Of a stretch of DNA of 64,000 nt, positions 54,642 through 64,000 are shown one piece after another. The stretch is from DAITQM01 sp036832975 (GTDB lineage: Bacteria > Pseudomonadota > Gammaproteobacteria > Xanthomonadales > Wenzhouxiangellaceae), in NCBI GenBank assembly GCA_036832975.1, contig DAITQM010000001.1, positions 155,634 through 219,633 of the forward strand, in the 5' to 3' direction. Each line of letters begins with the position of its first letter. The first letter of the stretch is position 1. Made by a program: the position numbers and the translations under genes. Under the pieces are notes generated by a model that was not told where the DNA came from, ran no database searches, and saw only the letters and a program-made list of their open reading frames with translations.

Positions 54642-56639
54642 CTACAGGCTCCTCACGTTGGCGATGCCGTTCTGTTCGAGGATCGCCGCGAGGTTCGTCT
54701 TGGCCACGTCGTCGGCGAAGGCACTGTCCCGGAAAACGCAGGTCGTGTCGCCAGCCGGGTTCAGGGCCTTGTGCCACTCCACAATGCCTTTGCCCAGTTT
54801 TTCCACCTCACCGGCGCTGATCTTCTCCGTGAGGCAGGCGAACAGAACGCCGCTACCGATGGCGTGCACGTCCTTGCCCGCAATGGTCTTCTTCTCGATG
54901 GGAACGCAGAGGTCCAGTCCGAGCTTGAGCAGCAGTTCGTAGAGGATGTCGGTCTCGCTGCGGTCAGTCTTCAGGTGCTCGACATACTCGACCAGCGTTT
55001 GAGGTAGGTCCTCGCGCTTCGGCTGCCACTCTTTGATATTCGTGGAATCGAGTTTGAAAACACGGAAGCCGCTGTCTCCGGAGAACATAGGGCTCTCTTC
55101 CTTGACCTTCGTTGCGGCGCGCCGTAGGCGCTCTTTGGTGAGTTCGGCGATGTTCAGCGGCTTTTTCAGCTTCTTGCAGAACTCGGCGGCAACTTTTTGG
55201 TCCTTGTTATCAGGGTTGAGTGGTTCTGGAAGCTGCACGAGGATGTAGCGCCGGTTGCCACCGTCTGTAGCGTTCTGCGCCAGGATGGCGTGGCCCGCAG
55301 TGCCTGAACCGGCAAAGAAGTCGAGGACGATGTCGTTGCCTTGTGTCGAGGACTCAACTAGCATCATTGCCACCTTCACCGGCTTGGGGTTCTCAAATGG
55401 AACATCTAGCGCATCCCCAGCGCCTCCGAAGTACAGCAGCGATGGCAAGTTCTCCCGTGTATTGTCTCGCAGGAGATACTTCTGAGTCGGTTGAGTTGAC
55501 TCGTCGGCCCCAAAGAGAATCTTGCCACTGGCGAGGAGTTCGTCCATCGTCCTGTCTGGATAGCGCCAGCCCTTCGCAGGCACTGGACATGGTTTTCCGG
55601 TGACTGGGTGCACCAAAGGACGGTGGGATCGCGTTTCTGGCTTATCAGGCGCAGCCATCGAGACTGGACGAAAAATATCCCCGTTGGCATCAATCTCTTT
55701 GTATGCCAACTCACCTCCGCTGAGTTCGTGTTTTCGCTCTTTGAGCCAACTCTTGTATGCTGCTCTAACTTCGTCGTTTATCCCACCGACCGACTTGAGT
55801 AACCGCGCCACCTTACCGAGCATCGCGTCGGCATTGGCTTTCTTTCGAGACAGGCCGGTGTTCTCCGCGAACGCCTGCTTGTTCCTACAATAAATGGAAA
55901 GCAGCTCGTGCTGTTGGCCTACGCCAACAACCTCCCCTTTAGGGTTACGCTTGTCCCATACAAGTGTCCCCAGGTTGTTTTCCTCTCCAAACACGTCGCC
56001 TAGCAGCTTTTCAAGATTGGGATATTCGTTTTCGTCGATGTGCACGATCACAACGCCGTCTGCGCGAATGAGGGATCTAGCCGCAGTCAGTCTCGCGTAC
56101 ATCATGTTCAGCCAGTCGGTGTGAAATCGCCCGCTGGACTCGGTGTTACTGCTCATCTTCTGCCCGCCCTCGACCTGCCCGGTCAGTTCGAGGTAGTTCT
56201 TGATGTTGTCTTGGAAGTTGTCCGGGTAGACGAAGTCCTTTCCGGTGTTGTACGGCGGGTCGATGTAGATGAGCTTAACCTTCCCGGCGTAGCTCTTCTG
56301 GAGGAGTTTCAGGACTTCGAGGTTGTCTCCCTCGATCATCAGGTTCTGCGTGGTGTCCCAGTCCACACTGTCTTCCGGGCACGGTCGCAGCGTTCCGGTT
56401 GAGGGCGTTAGCGCGAGGCGTCGGGCGGCGCGTTTGCCGTGCCAGTTGAGGCCGTACTTTTCCTCGGCGTCGGTGACGGTCTTATCGCCCACCAGCGCCT
56501 TGAGCACGTCCACATTCACCGCCGCTCCCTCCGGTCCCTCGGTGACGAGTTCGGGGAAGAGCGCCTTGAGCTTGGCGACGTTTTCCGCCACGAGGTCGGG
56601 CGACTTGGTTTCAGGATCGTTGGCCGTCAGCTTCTTCAT
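54642..56639 (-). CDS. mod: Type III-like adenine-specific DNA methyltransferase (Mod)
   Basis: The start at 56637-56639 gives 665 residues. Catalytic motif IV DPPYNTGKDFVYPDN (127-141) precedes SAM motif I DFFAGSGTAGHAI (near residue 430), so this is a beta-class N6-adenine (or N4-cytosine) methylase, with the target-recognition part between. An N-terminal region of about 100 residues and a C-terminal tail complete it. The GxxExxY gene overlaps its start by four bases. It should protect the host from Res. Confidence 0.94.
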   Translation of the reverse strand: MKKLTANDPETKSPDLVAENVAKLKALFPELVTEGPEGAAVNVDVLKALVGDKTVTDAEEKYGLNWHGKRAARRLALTPSTGTLRPCPEDSVDWDTTQNLMIEGDNLEVLKLLQKSYAGKVKLIYIDPPYNTGKDFVYPDNFQDNIKNYLELTGQVEGGQKMSSNTESSGRFHTDWLNMMYARLTAARSLIRADGVVIVHIDENEYPNLEKLLGDVFGEENNLGTLVWDKRNPKGEVVGVGQQHELLSIYCRNKQAFAENTGLSRKKANADAMLGKVARLLKSVGGINDEVRAAYKSWLKERKHELSGGELAYKEIDANGDIFRPVSMAAPDKPETRSHRPLVHPVTGKPCPVPAKGWRYPDRTMDELLASGKILFGADESTQPTQKYLLRDNTRENLPSLLYFGGAGDALDVPFENPKPVKVAMMLVESSTQGNDIVLDFFAGSGTAGHAILAQNATDGGNRRYILVQLPEPLNPDNKDQKVAAEFCKKLKKPLNIAELTKERLRRAATKVKEESPMFSGDSGFRVFKLDSTNIKEWQPKREDLPQTLVEYVEHLKTDRSETDILYELLLKLGLDLCVPIEKKTIAGKDVHAIGSGVLFACLTEKISAGEVEKLGKGIVEWHKALNPAGDTTCVFRDSAFADDVAKTNLAAILEQNGIANVRSL

Positions 56640-57070
56640 GCTTTTCCTCCATCTCGTTGGTTCACGCGGAGGCGCGGAGACGCGGAGGGTTGGTAGTTGT
56701 TGACCACGCGCTGGATGCCGTCCTTGAGCGTGGCGGCGCCGAAGTTGATCAGCAAGCCCACCGGAAGATTCATCAGACGAAGATAGGTCAGAAGTTGCTT
56801 TGGATGGACGGCGGCCGTCTTCTCCACGGACTTGAGTTCCAGAACCACGCGGTTTTCCACCAGCAGGTCTAACCATAACCCGTCCTCGAAACGCATACCG
56901 TCATATTCGAAAGTCACCAGCTTCTGCCGCTCGACGTTCAGGCCGCGTCGTGCCAGATCCCGCGCCAAAACAGCCTCATAGACGGACTCCAGCAGTCCCG
57001 GCCCAAGCCCGGTCTGCAGCTTGTAGGCTGCATCCACCACTTGCCCTGTAATATCATCAATGTCCTGCAT
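56636..57070 (-). CDS. GxxExxY domain protein
   Basis: This 144-residue protein has GLGPGLLESVYEAVLARDLA (the GxxExxY motif), FEYDGMRFEDGLWLDLLVEN, VVLELKSVEKTAAVHPKQLL and TYLRLMNLPVGLLINFGA. The D-x(n)-ExK pattern (Asp in LDLLV, ELKS) is nuclease-like, and such proteins are PD-(D/E)xK-type in predictions. Its function is unknown. It lies between the DUF4391 gene and mod, with its stop overlapping the mod ATG by four bases. The open frame 5' of this ATG is not part of the gene. Confidence 0.9.
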   Translation of the reverse strand: MQDIDDITGQVVDAAYKLQTGLGPGLLESVYEAVLARDLARRGLNVERQKLVTFEYDGMRFEDGLWLDLLVENRVVLELKSVEKTAAVHPKQLLTYLRLMNLPVGLLINFGAATLKDGIQRVVNNYQPSASPRLRVNQRDGGKA

Positions 57071-57108
57071 TCTGAATCTTCTCCGCGTCTCTGTGACTCC
57101 GCGTGACC

Positions 57109-57867
57109 TCAAAGCCGTGTCTTCGCCGAAGCGTGGGCGGCCTCGATACGTTTCAGTTCCATGTTGAGTTCCACCTTCCGCGCCATCTGCTTCTCTTTCC
57201 CCGCCGCCGTGCGCAGGCGTGCCATCTCCGTTTCCAGCCGTGCGCACTCCTTGAGCGCCTCCTGGCGGGCCGTGGCCTGTTCCTGGTCGGCCGCCGGCGT
57301 GAATTTCCCCGTCAGCCGGGCGGCCTTGAAGGCGACCAGCGTGTCCACCCATCCCTGGTAGAGGGCGCGCAGGCTTCCGTGCGGTTGCCGTTCCAGCGCC
57401 AGCACCTTTCGGAACTCTTCAAGCTGCGGGGTCTCGCTCCCCATCTCCCAGTCGGCGGCAACCACATCGCCGTCGAGTACCGTCCTTCCCGCCTCGTTCT
57501 GCGCCCAGCGCTTGTGCGCCGCAGAGAAAACCACCTGCCCTGCGTGCTCCGTCAAGAGCAGGAGCGGATAGGGTACGGCGCGGTGGACCAGCTCCACGAG
57601 TCGGGCCGCCTTGGCCCCGGCGCGGAGGGTGAATCGAAGCACGGCGATTTCCAGGTATTCCCGCTCTGGGTCGCGGTAGGCCGGAACGCCGATGGTCGTG
57701 GGCTTGAGTGCCGCCACCCAGAACAGTTCCTCGATGCCGTCGTTGATGTGCCGCTTGTCGGCGGCCGTGGGCGCGCCGTTTTCGAGCAGGAGCTTCTTCG
57801 GGACGCGCCGCTCCACTTGTGCGCTTGCGGGAAGGTCCAGGGCTACAATGAGGTCGGCGGCGTTCAT
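57109..57867 (-). CDS. DUF4391 domain protein
   Basis: This 252-residue protein matches DUF4391: MNAADLIVALDLPASAQVER, PKKLLLENG, WVAALKPTTIGVPAYRDPER, then FSAAHKRWAQNEAGRTVLDG, and a charged coiled-coil end (ARLETEMARLRTAAGKEKQM). DUF4391 proteins are encoded next to helicases and methylases in restriction-like loci; the role is unknown. The ATG overlaps the helicase stop by four bases. A longer frame continues upstream but lies within the helicase gene. Confidence 0.88.
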   Translation of the reverse strand: MNAADLIVALDLPASAQVERRVPKKLLLENGAPTAADKRHINDGIEELFWVAALKPTTIGVPAYRDPEREYLEIAVLRFTLRAGAKAARLVELVHRAVPYPLLLLTEHAGQVVFSAAHKRWAQNEAGRTVLDGDVVAADWEMGSETPQLEEFRKVLALERQPHGSLRALYQGWVDTLVAFKAARLTGKFTPAADQEQATARQEALKECARLETEMARLRTAAGKEKQMARKVELNMELKRIEAAHASAKTRL

Positions 57868-60800
57868 TCGGCAGCCTCCGGCAGGATCACGAGGTAGGCC
57901 AGCACCTCGAAGTCGTTGGTCCCGGCGAATTCGCCCTTGAGCGCATGCGTGCCGCCGGGTTTGAACAGGCTCGCCATGGCGCGCTCCTCGTTCTTGCCTA
58001 CGACCGACGCGACGGCGGCGGATAGAAGCTCCTGGGCCTTGCGCATGTCCTCGCCCTGTTTCGTGGTCTTGTCGAAGCGCGCGCAGGCCCCGGCGTCGGG
58101 CATGTCGCGTCCGAGACAGAGGCGCTTCACACGGTCGAGCACCTGCTTGGCCTGGGTGTAGGGCAGAAGCACGGCTCCGTCCTCGCCGACGTGGACGAGG
58201 TAGTGCGGGGCGAGCGGATAGCCCGCTTCGGACGTCCGCTTGGCGGCGTCGCCCTCGGCCCTCAGACAAAAGACGATCCCTGCCGGAATCTCGGCCTCGG
58301 TCGTCGTCGTGACCGCACAGGTTCCGGGCGGGAGCTGCTCCAAGAGGCCGGGATGCTTCTTGGCGTATTCCGCGAGGTCGATGCGGAAGTCGGTGAGCGT
58401 CAGGTCGGCGATGGAGACGCCGGTCGAAAGGTCCTCCAGGTCGATGACCGCGTCCTGGAGCTTGAGGAGCTGCTTGCGGCGGTACTCCAGGTCGTTCATC
58501 TGGTTGCCGGACTGCTGCTCGATCAAGTTCTCTTCGCCGGTAGCCGAGATGTCGAGCAGCACCATTCGGCCGCTCACGCGCTGTTCCAGGTTGATGTACT
58601 CTTCCAGCTCCATGTTGGGCCAGAAGTTCACAAGCTGGATGCGCTCGTTGGGAGAACCGATACGGTCGATGCGGCCGAACCGCTGGATAATCCGCACCGG
58701 GTTCCAGTGGATGTCGTAGTTGATGAGCCAGTCGCAGTCCTGGAGGTTCTGGCCTTCGGAAATGCAATCCGTTCCGATGAGCAGGTCGATCTCGCCTTCG
58801 CTGAAATACTCCTCGGGCCGCTCCTTGGACAGCGGCGAAAAGGCGGAAAGGATCGAGGCGAGGTCCTTGCGGAGGTCTTCCCGCGTCGTCTGGTTCCGGC
58901 CCGTGCCGGTCACGAGCGCCGAGTCGATGCCGAGCGTCTTCCTGGCCCACGGGGCGAGCTGGTCGTAGAGGTAGCGGGCTGTGTCCGCGAAGGCGGTAAA
59001 GACGATTACCTTCTTGTTGCCGGGGTTGAGAGGGGTTCCGACCTTGGTCTCGATCATCTCCCGCAACGCCGCTAGCTTTGCGTCTCGCTTGGCCTCAACC
59101 TGCCGGGCGGCGGCGAGGAGGTTCGCCAAGCGGTTGCGGTCTTCGACCAGGTCCTGCTTCCAACGGATGAGGTCCACGTCCTTGAGGAGGACCTTCACCT
59201 TGCGACCGACGAGCAGGCTCTCGAAGGCCGGGTCGTCGATGTCCACGTCCTCGATGTCGATCTCCTCCATGTCCTCGGCGTGGTCTTCGATTCGCTCCAG
59301 CGTCGCCTCCACGTCGCGGAGTTGCCGTTCGACGGTCAGGGCGAAGGACGGCACGGCGCTTTCCATGCGTTTGAGCACGTTGACGCGCAAGAGGTGGATC
59401 AGGCTTTCTTCGCGGTCCACCTGCCGGAAGAAGCCGGTTCCGCCCTTGACCTCTGTGCTGTATTTCTTGTCGTAGGCTTCCTGCTTGTACGGGAGCACGT
59501 ACCGCAGGGGCGCGTAGGCCGACAGGTTCAGCTTGCGAATTTCGAGGTTGATGTCGGCAATGGGCGGAAACTCGCCCGCGCGGTCCACGTCGGCCTTGAT
59601 GTTGATCGGCTTCAATCGGTCCGGGAAACGTCCGGTTTCGGCGATCCCGTAGTATTTCTCGATGTGCTTGCGCGACCGCGCGATGGTCAAGAGGTCCAGG
59701 AGCGTGAAGTAGTCGAAGCCCAACATTTCGATCAACCTCGAGGGCGTGCGCTCGCTGTCGATGAGGTCGAGCCAGCGGTTGAACTGTTTCTGTGCAAGGC
59801 GCGTCGTGCTGTCGATGCTGCCGATGCCGTGGTCAATCAGGGCCGTGTCGTCCCCTTCGGTGGCGAAAGCGATCTGGTTGCGCAGGTCCGCCATGCGGTT
59901 GTTGACCGGCGTCGCGGACAGCATGAGGACGCGGGTCTTCACGCCCTCCTTGATGATCTTGCGCATGAGGCGATCGTACCGGGTTTCGCCTCCCTGGCGC
60001 GGCGTTCGCTTGTTGCGGAAGTTGTGGGACTCGTCGATGACGACCAGGTCGTAGTTGCCCCAATTGACGTGGGCGAGGTCGATGTCGCCGGATAGTCCGC
60101 CGTTGCGCGACAGGTCCGTGTGGTTGAGTATGTCGTAGTTGAAGCGATCCGGGGCCAGGAAGTTGCGCCGATCATTCGCCTTGTAGAGCGTCCAGTTGTC
60201 ACGCAGGCGCTTGGGGCAGAGGACGAGGACGCGGTCGTTGCGCAGTTCGTGGTACTTGATGATCGCCAGGGCCTCGAAGGTCTTTCCAAGCCCGACGCTG
60301 TCCGCGATGATGCAGCCGCCGAAGCGGTTGAGTTTGTCGATGGCCCCGACCACGCCGTCGCGCTGGAACTTGAAGAGCTTCTTCCAGACCACCGTGTTTC
60401 GGATGCCCGTCGCGGTTTTGACCACGCGCTCCTCGTCCAGCTCGTCGCCCCGGTCATGGAAGACGTGATGCAGGAAGAGCGCATAGACGAGAAGCGGGTC
60501 GCGGTTCCCGGCCAATTCCTTGAGGCTGTCGATCACCTTCTGCTTAGAGGCCGGGTCCGCCGCGAGCGCGGACCACTGCGCGTCGAACCACTGGCTTAGA
60601 AGTGCGGCTTCCTCCGGTGTTTCGGATGCCTGAATCAGGTTCATCGGGTTGCCCGGTGCGAGACCGAGCCCTTCCGTGCTGAACGCCAGCGAACCGAGCA
60701 GGGCCTGCGCGGGGTTCCCGTCTGAATTGCGGATGACGAACGCGCTTTGCGGGATCGGACCCAATGCGCGGCGGACATCCACCTTGTCCTCGATCCACTC

Positions 60801-61057
60801 GAAGAGGCGCTTCGCCAGCCAGCGGGTCTGCAAGCGGTTCCGGGCCGCGCGATCAGCGGCCGATCCGAGCACGGCGAGGTCGACACCGTCCGGCGGCAAC
60901 ACGAGGCGGCAACCGTCCAACTCCCGCGCCTCGCGGTTGATCTCCGCGAACGCGAAGAGCGAAAACGCGGGCGTGAGCACGTCGAGTCGATGACCGCGCC
61001 CGATTCCTGGGCGGATTAGATCAATGACCCGGTCGGTTCCGGTGTTGCGAACGAATC

Positions 61058-61061
<4 letters not shown>
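57864..61061 (-). CDS. SNF2-like helicase with degenerate N-terminal PLD-type domain
   Basis: With ATG at 61059-61061 it has 1065 residues. Residues 1-165 resemble a phospholipase D-like nuclease domain (LDVLTPAFSLFAFAE; LLGSLAFSTEGLG), but the HxK motif is replaced by FVIRNSD. The SNF2 motor follows: ADSVGLGKTFEAL, VVIDESHNFRNKR, LMLSATPVNN, a long insertion, VIVFTAFADTARYLYDQLA and the C-lobe DIHWNPVRIIQRFGRIDRIG. It is the first complete gene of the operon and overlaps the hsdM remnant stop by four bases. Confidence 0.9.
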
Positions 61062-61756
<695 letters not shown>

Positions 61757-61775
61757 TAGTTAACCCGATTGTAAA

Positions 61776-62012
61776 GTACAGTTCATCGCCGCCTACCTGA
61801 GAGGAACCTTATCCGTCACCGAATACTGCGACCTCTATCGCATCTCGCGCAAAGCCGCCTACAAATGGATCGATCACGACCTGCCCCACGGCCCGGTGGG
61901 CTTGGAGGACTGCTCCCGACGCCCACGCAACTTGCCCAATTCTACACCCGAGGCCATTGTCCAAGCGCTGCTGCAAATCCGGCGCCACCATCCCCATTGG
62001 GGCGCCAAAAAG
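61776..62012 (+). pseudogene. IS481-family transposase fragment
   Basis: The plus strand reads VQFIAAYLRGTLSVTEYCDL then YRISRKAAYKWIDHDL, GPVGLEDCSRRPRNLPNSTP and LLQIRRHHPHWGAKK, the N-terminal helix-turn-helix region of IS481 transposases, with a shortened linker before GP. There is no start and no DDE domain. It lies between hsdM and hda at the end of the accessory region. Confidence 0.75.
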
Positions 62013-62064
62013 ACATCCAGTCATGATCCGCCGATCCAAGACAGTCGCCGCCGACTGTTTGTGC

Positions 62065-62769
62065 TCATTGAATCGTTGAACGCGTTGTGGGTTCAGCGAA
62101 TACTTCGCGGGCGAGGGCGGTGGTGATGCGGCGTTTTTCGGCGTAGGCGGTGGTTTGCAGGCGGACGAGGGCGGCGAGCTGGGTCGGGAGGTGGCGCTGA
62201 TGGTGGTCGAGGAGCCAACGCAGGACTTTGTCGTCGATCGGTATGCTGCGCGCGGCGGCTTGCAGGCGGAGCGCGGCGAGCAGGTCGTCATCGGCTAACC
62301 GGCGTAGGCGGTGATGGCTGAACGAAGTGAGGCGCGAGATCAAGTCGGGTAATGTGAAGCCGCAGTCAGGCGGCCGGCGGTGGGCGCTGGCAAGCACGGT
62401 CGCACCGCTCGCCTGTATCCGGTTCAGGGCGTGGAACAGCGCTTCTTCGCCGGCGGCATCGCCGGCCCAGGCATCGATATCGTCGAGTGCGACGAGCGAC
62501 ATGGATTCGCAATGTTCAATCCATTGCGGATCGACCGCGCCCAACTCGGCATAGAGTGCTGTGCCACCAGCGGCGCGGCGGGCGGCGGCGGCGGCGCGCA
62601 ACAGGTGGCTGCGACCGCTGCCGGCTTCGCCTGTGAGATAGATCTGCGCGCGGCGCTCGGCGAGCGCAGCACGCAGGGCTTCGACCACCGGCAGGTTGAC
62701 GCCGGGATAAAAATGAGCAAACGTTGCCGGTGGTGGACCGTCGAGATCCAGGATGCGTTGATCGCCCAT
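62065..62769 (-). CDS. hda: DnaA regulatory inactivator Hda
   Basis: This 234-residue DnaA-related AAA+ protein has FYPGVNLPVVEALRAAL, a Walker-A-like LTGEAGSGRSHLLRA, motif VALDDIDAWAGDA and the arginine-rich sensor DLISRLTSF. Hda stimulates DnaA-ATP hydrolysis with the beta clamp; the clamp-binding motif would be the N-terminal QRILDLDG. The ATG shares one base with the AI-2E transporter stop (TGATG), the normal gene order. The open frame upstream is a shadow. Confidence 0.94.
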   Translation of the reverse strand: MGDQRILDLDGPPPATFAHFYPGVNLPVVEALRAALAERRAQIYLTGEAGSGRSHLLRAAAAARRAAGGTALYAELGAVDPQWIEHCESMSLVALDDIDAWAGDAAGEEALFHALNRIQASGATVLASAHRRPPDCGFTLPDLISRLTSFSHHRLRRLADDDLLAALRLQAAARSIPIDDKVLRWLLDHHQRHLPTQLAALVRLQTTAYAEKRRITTALAREVFAEPTTRSTIQ

Positions 62770-63851
62770 CAGTTTTCGGCGACCGGCCGCGCAGCGCTGC
62801 GCTGTCGCTCCCGGGGCTTGCGCCGTCGCGGCGTGCGGCTTGCTACATTTTTCACACCGCCGTACCATTCGCTGGCTTGGTAACGGCGCAAAAATTCACG
62901 GATCAGCACCATCACCGCGGCGGCCACCGGTAAGGCCAGCAGAATCCCGAAAAAGCCGAACAACTGGCCGCCGGCGAGCACCGCGAAGATCACCGCAACC
63001 GGGTGCAGGCCGATCCGGTCGCCGACCAGCCACGGCGTCAGCACCATGCCTTCAAGGGCTTGCCCGACGACGAACACGCCGACGGCCAGCAGCGGGTGCA
63101 GGATATCCTGGTACTGGATTAACGCCGCGGTCACGGCCAGCGCAAAACCGACGATGGCGCCGAGGTAGGGGACGATGCTGAGCAGCCCGGCGGTGGCGCC
63201 GATCAACAATGCGAAGTCGATTCCGACCAGCCACAAACCAAAGCTGTAAATCGCGCCGAGGGCCAGCATCACCAGTAACTGGCCGCGGATAAAGGCGGCC
63301 AGGACTTCGTCGATTTCACCGCCGAGGCGTTTAGCGCCCGGCGCCATGCTGCGCGGCAACAGGCGCTCGATATGGGCCATGATGTGGTCGAAATCGCGCA
63401 GCAGGTAAAAAGTCACGACCGGGATCAATAACAGATTGGCGACCCACAAGGCGAGTGCCACGCTGCCGCGCGACAGTGAAGACAAAAATAGCGCTGCCAG
63501 GCCGCCCGCTTCGCGCCAGTATTGTTGGAGAATGAGCGGCAGAGACTTCAGATCGGGAAGGCTCAATTCAATTCCGCTCTCGCGTTCGATCCACGGCAAT
63601 GCGACCGTTGTCAACCACGCGAGGTAATCGGGAATGCGGTTGATCAAAGCCGCAATCTCGTTTTCGATGAGCGGCACCACCACGACCAGCAATGCCGCGA
63701 CAATCACAGCGAACAGAACAAAACCGAACGCCACCGCCCCACCGCGCCCGAGCCACCGGGTTAGACGCCACGCCATCAGGCGATCAATGAGCGGGTCGCC
63801 GAGATAAGCAAGCACGGCTGCCGCCGCGAACGGCAGCAATACCGGGCGCAA
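62769..63851 (-). CDS. perM: AI-2E family transporter (PerM-like), 5' end unresolved
   Basis: At least 360 residues of a polytopic permease are present: VLAYLGDPLIDRLMAWRLTR, a long periplasmic loop, and helices LLSIVPYLGAIVGFALAVTA and GMVLTPWLVGDRIGLHPVAV. The first in-frame start is TTG at 63849-63851, which would remove the first helix. The frame stays open upstream to the window edge with a helix-like ALAVFVLFAAGILIWLL but no ATG, GTG or TTG. An ATG (MQRLG) at about 63930 is one frame off. Either a frameshift, an unusual start or a start beyond the window is needed. Confidence 0.88.
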   Translation of the reverse strand: MRPVLLPFAAAAVLAYLGDPLIDRLMAWRLTRWLGRGGAVAFGFVLFAVIVAALLVVVVPLIENEIAALINRIPDYLAWLTTVALPWIERESGIELSLPDLKSLPLILQQYWREAGGLAALFLSSLSRGSVALALWVANLLLIPVVTFYLLRDFDHIMAHIERLLPRSMAPGAKRLGGEIDEVLAAFIRGQLLVMLALGAIYSFGLWLVGIDFALLIGATAGLLSIVPYLGAIVGFALAVTAALIQYQDILHPLLAVGVFVVGQALEGMVLTPWLVGDRIGLHPVAVIFAVLAGGQLFGFFGILLALPVAAAVMVLIREFLRRYQASEWYGGVKNVASRTPRRRKPRERQRSAARPVAEN

Positions 63852-63932
63852 TAACCAGATCAGAATGCCGGCGGCGAACAGGACGAATACCGCGAGCGCA
63901 ACACCGGACGGCGTTAACCCAATCGTTGCATA

Positions 63933-64000
63933 AATTTTGCTCGACTTACTTGGGCAATCCTGCCCTCGCCCTTCGGGCCCGCTTCGCGGTTCAAATTGCG
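63933..64000. repeat. Dispersed repeat upstream of the AI-2E transporter
   Basis: The first 36 bases match 40490-40525 (32 of 36). The rest contains a GCCCTTCGGGC palindrome and ends in TTCAAATTGCG, which can pair with the CATAAATTTTGC side, so the unit may be a MITE- or REP-like hairpin. It adjoins, and is read through by, the open frame of the transporter. Confidence 0.6.

Noticed and set aside
57868..58950. Upstream extension of the DUF4391 frame (361 codons)
   Set aside because: Arg/Pro/Gly-rich sequence inside the helicase gene in another frame; the ATG at 57867 overlaps the helicase stop.

Overview
The window reads as chromosomal DNA of a GC-rich gammaproteobacterium. The evidence is synteny: initiator tRNA-rimP-nusA-infB-rbfA-truB-rpsO-pnp, serC-pheA-hisC-aroA-cmk-rpsA-ihfB-lapA-lapB, and an AI-2E transporter next to hda. 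I cannot name a genus from sequence alone. Several coding starts were moved inward from the longest open frame, using Shine-Dalgarno spacing, stop/start overlaps and family N-termini.

Layout. 1-8840: start of clpB, a Met-rich membrane protein, a secreted protein, phhA-phhB (phenylalanine to tyrosine), a MoxR/DUF58/TgpA membrane operon and an Slp lipoprotein. 8874-11595: an FG-GAP secreted protein and an O-antigen ligase. 11611-21036 (minus): the translation/transcription operon from initiator tRNA to pnp, carrying two near-identical ~155 bp multi-hairpin repeats and a broken tRNA copy. 21101-34378 (minus): an esterase, a WbpM-like dehydratase and a WbpL/WecA-like transferase beside lapB-lapA-ihfB-rpsA-cmk-aroA-hisC-pheA-serC. 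34400-40369: a repeat-rich spacer, a ThrE-type exporter, an orphan response regulator, a PHA-system protein, a DUF4956/CotH-like pair and a phosphatase.

40370-62017 looks accessory. It begins with a decayed stretch holding a peptidase remnant. An ECF sigma/anti-sigma pair and a Rap1a-like protein follow, then a nine-gene Mrp-type antiporter operon with three NuoL/M/N-like subunits. After that come a truncated IS21, a doubly truncated PIN toxin-antitoxin locus, and a tightly packed six-gene restriction/defence operon: truncated HsdM, helicase with degenerate PLD-like domain, DUF4391, GxxExxY, Mod-type methylase and type III Res. An IS481 remnant closes it. Core genes resume with hda and an AI-2E family transporter whose 5' end cannot be resolved.

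The most interesting items are the composite restriction-like operon with its gutted HsdM, the split/fused Mrp operon, the covarying hairpin repeats inside the nusA-pnp operon, and the near-empty O-antigen locus between ihfB and the wbpL/wbpM-like genes.
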